Of a stretch of DNA of 45,201 nt, positions 26,851 to 35,327 are shown piece by piece. Origin of the DNA: an uncultured Erysipelotrichaceae bacterium (GTDB taxonomy: Bacteria > Bacillota_I > Bacilli_A > Erysipelotrichales > Erysipelotrichaceae); assembly GCA_927435855.1 (NCBI GenBank), contig CAKMJZ010000032.1:1-45201 (forward strand). The letters are read 5' to 3'. Numbering within the stretch: position 1 is the first letter of the stretch; each line of letters opens with the position of its first letter. Below the pieces are notes generated by a model. It did no database searches, was not told the DNA's origin, and saw only the letters and a program-made list of their open reading frames with translations. The position numbers and the translations under genes were made by a program.

Positions 26851-28448
26851 GGATTTACGCGATAGACGACCATCGCACGAGGTGATAGACTGATTTTATC
26901 TGAATCAATTGAAACACTACCTAATGTAAATAGTGGCTCCACTTTTGCAAGAACTTCCGCATCAAACTCACCGACCATCGGACCGTTATAAAAGTTACTA
27001 ATGATTAAGAAGCGATTCTTTTCATCCGATCGATAGTAACCTAAGACCGAACTGTTTTTCAGAGTTACTTGCTCCATATCCCCCCAGATAAAGGTGTCCG
27101 AATATGTTTTTCGTAATTGAATCAAATCTCGATAATGCGTCCATAACGAATTTTCATCTGCTTGTTGTTCAAGTACATTCGGTGTTTCCCAATTGTATAT
27201 CCATTGATTCCAATAAGCCACCTCACTGGTGATATCATCGTTCCAACGCATCGGTTCTCGAATTCGCTCATCTGGCTTAACCCCAAGCATACCGATTTCT
27301 TCACCATAATAAACAAACGGCAATCCTGGCATGGTCAATAAAAGCCCGGCAGCGATTTTTGCTTTGTCGACACTTCCCGCAAACAGACTCATAACACGGT
27401 TTTGATCGTGATTAGTCAAAAACGGTGAGTCAACGTAATTTGGATTTCGATCCGTCAGTCTTATTACATTATCAAGATGCTTCTGAATCAGATTTCCATG
27501 ATTACCAACATTCAATGCACTAATAACCATCTCACCAAAATCAAAATTAAACATCGTATCATAAGCATGCGCGTAAGGCGCTTGATTTTGTGCCGTATCC
27601 CAAATTTCAGAAACCAAGAAGAAGTCTGATTTGTATTCCTTAATAAACAAACGCAACTCCATCCAGAACTGTAAATTCTTTTCTAACGTTGGTGTTCCAA
27701 CTGGATATTCATCTGGATAATAAGCGTGCTTCGCAGCGTCAAATCGAAATCCGTCTACACCCAAATCAATCCAATATTTCGAAATTTCACGGATTTCATC
27801 ACGAACTGCTTCGTTTTCAAGATTCAGTTCCGGCATTTTATCCCAGAACCACGCATAATAAAACTTACCTCCTGCGTTTTTCCAGGCATTTCTTGTCGGA
27901 TATTCTTGAAGATCAAGTTTTTCTTCGATCCGATAATAATTAACATATGGCTCCTCCCCTCGAAGAGCTGCCTTAAACCAAGGATGGTCATAAGCTGTAT
28001 GATTAAAAACCATATCTAAAATAATCTTAATTCCGCGCTTGTGAGCTTCTTCGAGCAATTCCTTAAAATCATCGATCGTCCCAAACTTTGGATCAATGGC
28101 TTTATAGTCCAAAATATCATACTTATGATATGTTTGAGAAGGATAAATCGGTGTCAACCAAATAGCCTGAATACCCAAATCTGTATCTGTATTGGGATCT
28201 CCATCATTAAGATAGTCTAACTTATTAATGATTCCTCGAATATCGCCTAAACGGTCAGTATCACTAGTCGCAAAAGATATCGGAAAAATCTGATAGGCAA
28301 CACTGACATTCGCCAAAAAATCCGTTGAATCGTAATCTGCTAGTGCTAATCGTAATTCATCGACTGTTTTGCTTTTATTTTCAGGTTCTTTCGGCGCGCA
28401 ACCCAGCACTAACCCCAGGATTAATAAACTGACAAGAATTTTCCTCAT
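26847..28448 (-). CDS. Secreted lipoprotein alpha-amylase (GH13)
   Basis: 533 aa; MRKILVSLLILGLVLGCAPK lipobox; IILDMVFNHT, GVDGFRFDAAKHAY, VSEIWD, FLTNHDQNR. Confidence 0.92.
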   Translation of the reverse strand: MRKILVSLLILGLVLGCAPKEPENKSKTVDELRLALADYDSTDFLANVSVAYQIFPISFATSDTDRLGDIRGIINKLDYLNDGDPNTDTDLGIQAIWLTPIYPSQTYHKYDILDYKAIDPKFGTIDDFKELLEEAHKRGIKIILDMVFNHTAYDHPWFKAALRGEEPYVNYYRIEEKLDLQEYPTRNAWKNAGGKFYYAWFWDKMPELNLENEAVRDEIREISKYWIDLGVDGFRFDAAKHAYYPDEYPVGTPTLEKNLQFWMELRLFIKEYKSDFFLVSEIWDTAQNQAPYAHAYDTMFNFDFGEMVISALNVGNHGNLIQKHLDNVIRLTDRNPNYVDSPFLTNHDQNRVMSLFAGSVDKAKIAAGLLLTMPGLPFVYYGEEIGMLGVKPDERIREPMRWNDDITSEVAYWNQWIYNWETPNVLEQQADENSLWTHYRDLIQLRKTYSDTFIWGDMEQVTLKNSSVLGYYRSDEKNRFLIISNFYNGPMVGEFDAEVLAKVEPLFTLGSVSIDSDKISLSPRAMVVYRVNP

Positions 28449-28452
28449 AGCA

Positions 28453-30144
28453 TTAAACTCCCTTCGCCCTTAAAATACGAAACTCATAGGGCAAAAAATC
28501 ACTTCCAGAATTCTCGAAATTAGAACAAACACAATCATACTTTTTATATTCAAAATCAAACATTACTTTTGTATCTCGGAAATTGGCAATCATGACGACC
28601 TCATCCGTGTCGACATACCGACGATAAGCAAATATATCCGGATGCTCTTTTTGAATCAATCTAAATTTCCCATAAATCAATACATCTTTTAAATCACTGT
28701 TCAATCGTAATTGAGTCAGTCGTTTGTACATAGATAACACTGAATTCTCATCCATTTGTTGATTCTTCACATTAATCGTCTTATAGTTTCCAACAGTCTT
28801 CAAATGCGGTATTCCTGTAGTAAATCCGGCATTTTCACTGTCATCCCATTGCATCGGTGTGCGAGCATTGTCTCGCGATGCCCGACGCAAATGCGTCAAT
28901 ATCTGCTCTTCACTGATGCGCTTGCGAGCTGAAGGAACAAAATTTCTGACCCATACATCTCTAAACTCATCCACTGACTCATAATCGACATTCGTCATCC
29001 CAATCTCTTCACCGTTATAAATAAAGGGTGTTCCTGGTAGAGTTAATAACACCGCTCCTAACATCTGAGCGGAAACACGATGATACTCCCCGATGTCACC
29101 ATATTGAGATACCACACGGGGATGATCATGATTTAGCCAGTACTGAGGCATCCAAACTTTACTTTCACTTCCCAAAATCCACCGTTCAAGCGTTGTCTTA
29201 AGATCAATGACATCCGTCGTTAGTTTGCCTTTAGTTCGGCCCTCATCTTCAAAAGCACCATTTTTCCAACAGTGATCAAAATTGAATACCATATTAAATC
29301 CTTTAGTACGGTAACCGGCATAACGCTCAGCTTCTTCCACCTGAGCACCACCTCCGACCTCCCCTACCGTTACACAGTCATAATGAGCTAATACTTCATC
29401 GTGAAACTCAGCTAAGTAATCAAAAAGACGGTCACGATTTGAAAATTTTCGCCAATCCGGAGCATAATGCCCAGGTTTAACATTCATCGTACTGTCTTTA
29501 AAGGTTGTATCCTTAGCCAGATGAGCGATCGCATCGACTCTAAAACCATCAACACCTAAATCCAACCACCACTTCGACATTTCTGCCATGGCCATTCTCA
29601 ATTTAGGATTTTCCCAATTTAAATCAGGCATCTTATTAGAGAATATCTTCATATAGTACTGGTTGGTATGTTCATCATAATTCCAACAGGATCCCTCAAA
29701 GAAACTCGCCCAATTATTGGGAGGTATCATGTTTCCTGTCTTGTCATATTTTCCATCTTGCCAAATATACCAATCACGTTTTGGATTGTCTTTACTGCTT
29801 CTTGATTCCACAAACCATGGATGTTCATCGGATGTCTGATTCATCACCAAATCCAAGATGACACGAATGCCCCGATCATGTGCTTGCTTGATTAATTCTT
29901 TTGCATCGTCTAACGTACCAAACAATCCATCAACAGTATAAAAATCACTGACATCATATCCATTGTCATCCATCGGTGATTTATAAAATGGGCAAATCCA
30001 AATAAGATTCACACCTAACTGAGCGATATAATCTAACTTTTCGATGATTCCAGGTAAATCACCGATGCCATCACCATTGGTATCTTTATATGAACGAGGA
30101 TAAATCTGATATCCGACGGTTTCCATCCACCATTGTTTCTTCAT
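28453..30144 (-). CDS. Alpha-glucosidase (GH13, oligo-1,6-glucosidase/alpha-glucosidase family)
   Basis: 563 aa; ETVGYQIYPRSYKDTNGDGIGDLPGI, VILDLVMNQTSDEHPWF, GVDGFRVDAIAHL, VGEVGG, WLNHDHPR. Confidence 0.93.
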   Translation of the reverse strand: MKKQWWMETVGYQIYPRSYKDTNGDGIGDLPGIIEKLDYIAQLGVNLIWICPFYKSPMDDNGYDVSDFYTVDGLFGTLDDAKELIKQAHDRGIRVILDLVMNQTSDEHPWFVESRSSKDNPKRDWYIWQDGKYDKTGNMIPPNNWASFFEGSCWNYDEHTNQYYMKIFSNKMPDLNWENPKLRMAMAEMSKWWLDLGVDGFRVDAIAHLAKDTTFKDSTMNVKPGHYAPDWRKFSNRDRLFDYLAEFHDEVLAHYDCVTVGEVGGGAQVEEAERYAGYRTKGFNMVFNFDHCWKNGAFEDEGRTKGKLTTDVIDLKTTLERWILGSESKVWMPQYWLNHDHPRVVSQYGDIGEYHRVSAQMLGAVLLTLPGTPFIYNGEEIGMTNVDYESVDEFRDVWVRNFVPSARKRISEEQILTHLRRASRDNARTPMQWDDSENAGFTTGIPHLKTVGNYKTINVKNQQMDENSVLSMYKRLTQLRLNSDLKDVLIYGKFRLIQKEHPDIFAYRRYVDTDEVVMIANFRDTKVMFDFEYKKYDCVCSNFENSGSDFLPYEFRILRAKGV

Positions 30145-30160
30145 AGTATTCTCCCTATAA

Positions 30161-30186
30161 GAATGAGCATCTTTCGATGCTCATTC
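30161..30186. other. Intercistronic stem-loop between malE and the alpha-glucosidase gene
   Basis: gaatgagcatctttcgatgctcattc, 11-bp stem with short loop; no clean U-tract on the minus-strand transcript. Confidence 0.7.
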
Positions 30187-30214
30187 GCAAATCCATTTGA
30201 TTGTTTAACTAAAA

Positions 30215-31615
30215 TTACTTATTGTCTGCTTCAATAGCAGCATCGGACAGTTCAATCAACTCAGCGACTGCATCAGCGATTGACAGTGTGCCATCCCAGA
30301 TAGCTCTTTCCGTATTGGAAATAAACGGATAGTATGCGGAATCCATCGATTTGCGTGCTTTGTTATTCGGTAACAACAATGCCGGTTCCGGATAGTTGTA
30401 AACGAATGCGCTCATCATTTGTTCTTGAATACCACCAGCCGTCAATGTCGGAACCAAATTGGAACCATCAACCAACGATGGAGCATACGAAGTTCCGGTA
30501 ACCATTGCTTGGAAACCGTCTTTCGAATAAACAAGTCTCATTAATTCGGTAGAAGCCGAACGCCATTTTGTGTAAGCGTTGATTACGAAACCTTTAGTCT
30601 TAACAAACGGACTTTGGTTGATTCCGTTGTACGTCGGAACTGGTGAAATCATAAATGTTGAACCAGTCGTTGTTTGAGCGGCAGCAACATCCATCCATGT
30701 ACCAACTAAACCAAACGGAGCAATTTCTTCATTGATAACATTATCCCAACGCCAGCCCATCGAGTCAGCCGGAGAAACTTCGCCAGATTCTTCAACAGAA
30801 ATCTTAGCAGCTTTTGCGTCAAGAATGAATTGTAAACCAGCAGCAAATTTCGGATCATCATAGCCTGGTTTTGTCGGATCGCCTGAACCGAACAATTGCC
30901 AACCAGCTGATGTCAAGTGATGATAATCAGACCATTGGTTTGTCAAAGACATTGGGAATACAACATTTACCTTTTTGCCTTTGTATTCCGGACGTGTAGT
31001 TGCCCAAGCGGTCGATAATGCGAAGATTTCTTCCCAAGTATCAAATGCATCCGGCAAATTATCGCCATCAGCATCAGCAGTACTTAAACCTAAAGCTTCA
31101 AGCATAGTTTTGTTCCAGATAAATGCCATACCGTCATAAGTCATCGGTGCATAGTGAACGACGCCATCGGTAGCATTACCAGCATTAAAGAAAGATTCAA
31201 CCGAGTTTGCTTTTACGATTTTCGCAAGTTCAGCATGCATCGGCAGTAAGTGAGAAGAGTTACGCGGAGTTTCACCGTCGATAGCCATAAATACATCCGG
31301 CCATTCGCCTTGTTGAACAGCAACACTGTCCGTTGATCCTTGTGAACCGGAGTTAACATATTCAACTGTGCCGGCCAATTCTGGATAAGTCTTGTCCCAC
31401 AAAGCAACGATTGCCTTACCCCAAGTTTCATTATCAACACCAAAACGAATCGTAGCGCCTTTTTCAACTGCGAAGGTACCGGTAGCGGAGTCGTAACAGA
31501 CCGACGTTCCATCCATAGTTTCCGGATCGCAGTCAGGTTCTGTGTTTCTTGGACTGCATGCTGCGACGGAGAACGTCATTGCGATTATAGCCAAGAAAGT
31601 TAAAAATTTTCTCAT
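30215..31615 (-). CDS. malE: Maltose/maltodextrin ABC transporter substrate-binding lipoprotein
   Basis: 466 aa; MRKFLTFLAIIAMTFSVAACSPRN lipobox; family 1 SBP; located with malF/malG and maltodextrin enzymes. Confidence 0.9.
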   Translation of the reverse strand: MRKFLTFLAIIAMTFSVAACSPRNTEPDCDPETMDGTSVCYDSATGTFAVEKGATIRFGVDNETWGKAIVALWDKTYPELAGTVEYVNSGSQGSTDSVAVQQGEWPDVFMAIDGETPRNSSHLLPMHAELAKIVKANSVESFFNAGNATDGVVHYAPMTYDGMAFIWNKTMLEALGLSTADADGDNLPDAFDTWEEIFALSTAWATTRPEYKGKKVNVVFPMSLTNQWSDYHHLTSAGWQLFGSGDPTKPGYDDPKFAAGLQFILDAKAAKISVEESGEVSPADSMGWRWDNVINEEIAPFGLVGTWMDVAAAQTTTGSTFMISPVPTYNGINQSPFVKTKGFVINAYTKWRSASTELMRLVYSKDGFQAMVTGTSYAPSLVDGSNLVPTLTAGGIQEQMMSAFVYNYPEPALLLPNNKARKSMDSAYYPFISNTERAIWDGTLSIADAVAELIELSDAAIEADNK

Positions 31616-31663
31616 TTTTAAAATTTCCCTCCTGAAATTTCTGCTTCTAGTGAAGCTAATTAG

Positions 31664-31700
31664 ATTATATCACTAAGATTTTGCGATGTAAACGGTTACA
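31664..31700 (-). promoter_or_regulatory. malE promoter overlapped by operator/cre-like palindrome
   Basis: Reverse strand TTTACA - 17 bp - TATAAT; TGTAACCGTTTACA (31687-31700) covers the -35. Confidence 0.65.
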
Positions 31701-31793
31701 CCTACCGTCAACGATCGCGATAAGACGCTAGATAAGTATCAAAAATCGCAAAAATATCATCAAAATTGTGTTATAAAGACCGTTTCTTGGATA

Positions 31794-31809
31794 ATAAAAC
31801 GTTTTCGCA
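31794..31809. promoter_or_regulatory. LacI-family-operator-like site
   Basis: ataaaacgttttcgca containing perfect AAAACGTTTT. Confidence 0.35.
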
Positions 31810-31879
31810 ACTCATATCTTGAGTAAATTCACAGTTATTATCAGAAGATTCCAGAGTCCCCAAAAATGTCGGATTTCTA

Positions 31880-31893
31880 TGTAATCGTTTTCA
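31880..31893. promoter_or_regulatory. cre-like site
   Basis: TGTAATCGTTTTCA, 13/14 to cre consensus. Confidence 0.45.
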
Positions 31894-31899
31894 TGAGGT

Positions 31900-32712
31900 T
31901 TATTCTACCGGTTTCTGATCAAGTTGTGTCTTCATCATAGTTCCATACAGAAACACAATGCGCACCACAAAGAAAATCGGGAAAATAATAGAAGCAGTCC
32001 CCGGCATAAACAGTGATAAGAAGGCCATCAAAAGTGCAGGAGAAAACATGGCTAACACAAGCATATTCAATACTTCACCATATTTCCAACGTTGTCCGGT
32101 CTGTTTGGTATTGATAAACATCATAAACATTGAAACGACCAGAATATAAATAGCATATTGAACCATCAAACCTATGTAGATAATGACTAATTCAAAGCTC
32201 AAATTGCTCAAAGCCATATTCCTTAGATAAACACCCGACCACTCCTTAGGATCTATCTGATAAGTTGTAAAGTTTTCTCTTAACTCCTCAAATGATATAT
32301 CTCCAAATGTGTAGAGCCCATATTGATAGTTCGTGCTGGTTTTTGATATTAGAAAAGAATCATTGTAAAAAACGATCACATTTTCCGTTTCTTTTATCTC
32401 AGTATCTGGAAGAAGGTATATTTTGTATGTGTCACCTTCAACAATCAAAGTCTTTTGGTCGCAAAGAAAATATCCTTGTTTGAATTCACATTCTTGCGAT
32501 TGAATCAACTCATAAAAGTCCTCGTGAAAGCCCTCAAAGTTTAATAAAAGTTCTTCCCCGGTCGTACTGAATTTCCCTACAAAGAAAGGTACAGATACAA
32601 TAAATGCTGAGAAAAGAAACAAAATCACAGTTTTATACCAACGGATTTTGCGATGCTTGATTACTGCTTGATTACTAATCAAAACATCCGAAAATTCCTT
32701 AAAGAATCCCAT
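31900..32712 (-). CDS. DUF1189-like maltodextrin-operon membrane protein
   Basis: 270 aa, several TM segments; after malF-malG. DUF1189 proteins (YvdJ, MalA) occur in maltodextrin operons; the call rests on topology and context. Confidence 0.6.
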   Translation of the reverse strand: MGFFKEFSDVLISNQAVIKHRKIRWYKTVILFLFSAFIVSVPFFVGKFSTTGEELLLNFEGFHEDFYELIQSQECEFKQGYFLCDQKTLIVEGDTYKIYLLPDTEIKETENVIVFYNDSFLISKTSTNYQYGLYTFGDISFEELRENFTTYQIDPKEWSGVYLRNMALSNLSFELVIIYIGLMVQYAIYILVVSMFMMFINTKQTGQRWKYGEVLNMLVLAMFSPALLMAFLSLFMPGTASIIFPIFFVVRIVFLYGTMMKTQLDQKPVE

Positions 32713-32721
32713 GCTGCCTCC

Positions 32722-32750
32722 TTAAAAAGGTGCAATTTGCATTGCACCCA
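32722..32750 (-). terminator. Terminator-like hairpin between malG and the DUF1189-like gene
   Basis: Reverse strand GGTGCAATGCAAATTGCACCTTTTTAAGGAGG; the U-tract abuts the next RBS. Confidence 0.6.
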
Positions 32751-32754
32751 AACA

Positions 32755-33624
32755 TTAACCCTTTTCGGCTCCGGCTGTCAATCCGTAGACCATATACTTT
32801 TGCATAAAGAACTGGATAATCATGATTGGAATCGCAATCAAGAGTGCACCTGCCATAAACCTCAATGGATTGTAGAACAGTGTATTGAACGGATCGGTTG
32901 TTCTAAATAACCACACAGCAACTGTCATATTCTCAGGTTGTAAGAATCTGAACTGAAGAATGAAATCTAGCCACGGAGTCATAAAAGCACTAATTGAAAT
33001 AAAACCAATGATCGGAACAATCAATGGAAGCAAGATCATTCGCAATATTTGAAGAGGTGTTGCTCCATCGATTGAAGCAGCTTCATCCAACGACTTAGGT
33101 ATATTTCTCATAAAACCGCGAACCAAGAAGGTATTGTATGGAATAGCCCCGGTCATATAAATTAAAGCAAGGTAATTTGGTTTATTTAAGAAACCAAAGG
33201 TTCTAAATAAAAGGAACAAAGCAACCATTCCCATAAAGGATGGGAACATTTGTAAAACCATCATCGTCAGTAACATTTGCTTCTTACCAGTAAAGCGCAA
33301 TCGAGCAAATGCATAACCAGTCAGTGTTGAAAGTAATGCAACACCGACAGTATTTATAATGGCTATTTGGGCGGTCCGAAGGAATGCACCTGGGAAATCC
33401 GCAAGTACTTGAGCCGCATTGGATTTATATTCAAAAATAAAGTTGTAATGTTCCATGGTAAACCTAGTTGGATCAGGAATTAACGGAACGGAAGTCAATA
33501 AACGTCCCGGTGTAAAAGCTGCGGATATCATCCAAAGGATAGGAACCAACACGATTACACAAGCTATCAACAACCATGCATAGGCCAAAAATCCGAGAAC
33601 GTAATCGATAAATTTGCGTTGCAT
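32755..33624 (-). CDS. malG: Maltodextrin ABC transporter permease
   Basis: 289 aa; EAA loop SLDEAASIDGATPLQILRMILLPLIVPI; C-terminal KYMVYGLTAGAEKG. Confidence 0.93.
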   Translation of the reverse strand: MQRKFIDYVLGFLAYAWLLIACVIVLVPILWMISAAFTPGRLLTSVPLIPDPTRFTMEHYNFIFEYKSNAAQVLADFPGAFLRTAQIAIINTVGVALLSTLTGYAFARLRFTGKKQMLLTMMVLQMFPSFMGMVALFLLFRTFGFLNKPNYLALIYMTGAIPYNTFLVRGFMRNIPKSLDEAASIDGATPLQILRMILLPLIVPIIGFISISAFMTPWLDFILQFRFLQPENMTVAVWLFRTTDPFNTLFYNPLRFMAGALLIAIPIMIIQFFMQKYMVYGLTAGAEKG

Positions 33625-33625
33625 A

Positions 33626-35191
33626 TTAATCCTCCTCCCATAAGCCCTTCGAGCGTGACAGATTGTATACCGAAATGAACCCTACGAAAGCAAAGATCAA
33701 TATGGAATAAACAGCCGCAACGTTGTACAACTGCGCATTATTAGCAAATGACAGGTTATATATCCAAGAAATCAAGATATCCGTTTGACCGGGTATACCT
33801 CCAGATAGTTTCATTGACATCGGAATCAAGGCATCATCCCAACGCGGACCACCTCCGGTCAAGAAGAAAATCGCGCCGAAGTTATTAAAGTTAAAAGTGA
33901 AGGTCATTACAATGGCTGGTACCGTTGCCTTTAAAATCAATGGCAAGGTAATGTTTTGGAAACTCTGCCACTTTGAAGCGCCATCAATCGAAGCAGCCTC
34001 ATATAAATCTTTGGGCAATGTCGTTAACACACCGGTAATCAACATCATGAAGTACGGAGCTCCCAACCACAAGTTAACTAATATGACGACTACCTTAGCC
34101 AGATTGCCATTGTATACAGCCGAGAACCAGAAGATCGGATTATCCAACGCTCCTTGCAAGCCAATTCCATAAAGGAAACTCGAGACACCGTTCATAGTTC
34201 CGGTCATGTAGAGCAATTGATTTGCTAATCCGTTAGTTTCAAAAACATTTCTGAATACCATCAAAGAAATCATCGCTGGAACTGCCCAAGGTACGATCAA
34301 TATTGTACGCCAGAGTTTCTTCACTTTGACATAACGAGATTCAATGATGATGGCTTGAATCATTCCTAAAATATAGCAAGATGCTGATGCCATGATAGCG
34401 TACACGAAAGTCCATCCTAGAACTTGCGAGAAAATCTTAAACCATCCTGCATCTGCAACGATGAGTTTAAACGTATCAAAACCTACCCACTTAATCAATT
34501 GATTAGGAATCGGTATCCGATAGGTATAGTTGGTAAAGGCTAGTAAGAATGAAAATAAAAACGGAATTAACGTAAAGAATAATATCATAATCAACGCCGG
34601 AACCAACACAATATAAGGGAACATGTCGCTCCATAAACGGCGCACATACACTAATCCGGTCTCAATCGTTTCACCGCGTAAATGAGCTTTTCGACTTATA
34701 TAAGCATCCCGAATATTCATAAGCCAGAAAGTTAGGAAGATTCCTGATAATATTAGTGCGATTAACCCTGTTCCTAAAAGAGTTACAGAGTTATCGGCTG
34801 TCAACCAAGGAATGGTCTTATTAAACGTTTCTACAAACTGACCGCGATATAAGATTTGACCAGGGACTTTACCTAAGGTGAACAAACCCCATAGTCCCTT
34901 GGATATCATACCGCCATAATCGCGAAAGAAGTATAACGGTGTTCCCGAATCCGCCGGAAACCGCGATATCTCATCCATTGCATACTGATAGTTCCCTGTT
35001 AATAATTCGGCTAATAGAAAAACGAGAAGTACGCTGAAGAATACAGCTGCTTTTGATTTTTGTTTATTACGGAGTTGACCCAATCCCATAATAAAAAAAG
35101 ACATGATAGCTGACTTTAGCGGATCTGGATTTTTCTTAACGTCAGAGAAAATATTCTTTATCCTTTCGAACAATGATTTTTTCTTCTTCAT
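33626..35191 (-). CDS. malF: Maltodextrin ABC transporter permease with extended N-terminus
   Basis: EAA loop LYEAASIDGASKWQSFQNITLPLILKA, FNNFGAIFFLTGGGP. Start MKKKKSLFERIK at 35191 after GGGAGGATTTCAC preferred to track start 35239. Confidence 0.93.
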   Translation of the reverse strand: MKKKKSLFERIKNIFSDVKKNPDPLKSAIMSFFIMGLGQLRNKQKSKAAVFFSVLLVFLLAELLTGNYQYAMDEISRFPADSGTPLYFFRDYGGMISKGLWGLFTLGKVPGQILYRGQFVETFNKTIPWLTADNSVTLLGTGLIALILSGIFLTFWLMNIRDAYISRKAHLRGETIETGLVYVRRLWSDMFPYIVLVPALIMILFFTLIPFLFSFLLAFTNYTYRIPIPNQLIKWVGFDTFKLIVADAGWFKIFSQVLGWTFVYAIMASASCYILGMIQAIIIESRYVKVKKLWRTILIVPWAVPAMISLMVFRNVFETNGLANQLLYMTGTMNGVSSFLYGIGLQGALDNPIFWFSAVYNGNLAKVVVILVNLWLGAPYFMMLITGVLTTLPKDLYEAASIDGASKWQSFQNITLPLILKATVPAIVMTFTFNFNNFGAIFFLTGGGPRWDDALIPMSMKLSGGIPGQTDILISWIYNLSFANNAQLYNVAAVYSILIFAFVGFISVYNLSRSKGLWEED

Positions 35192-35245
35192 GTGAAATCC
35201 TCCCATCTTTATTATGCACATAACAATAATAAATTTCAACTAAAT

Positions 35246-35259
35246 TGAGAGCGTTTACA
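35246..35259 (-). promoter_or_regulatory. cre-like site in the malF / neopullulanase divergent region
   Basis: Reverse strand TGTAAACGCTCTCA, 13/14 to cre consensus. Confidence 0.5.
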
Positions 35260-35327
35260 TTTTTACAACACAGAATATCATTTGACAAAATCTAGCTTAT
35301 AACTCAAAATGTGAACAGGTGATAAAC

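Noticed and set aside
31213-31512. Minus-strand 99-aa ORF inside malE
   Set aside because: Out-of-frame overlap with malE; no independent support.
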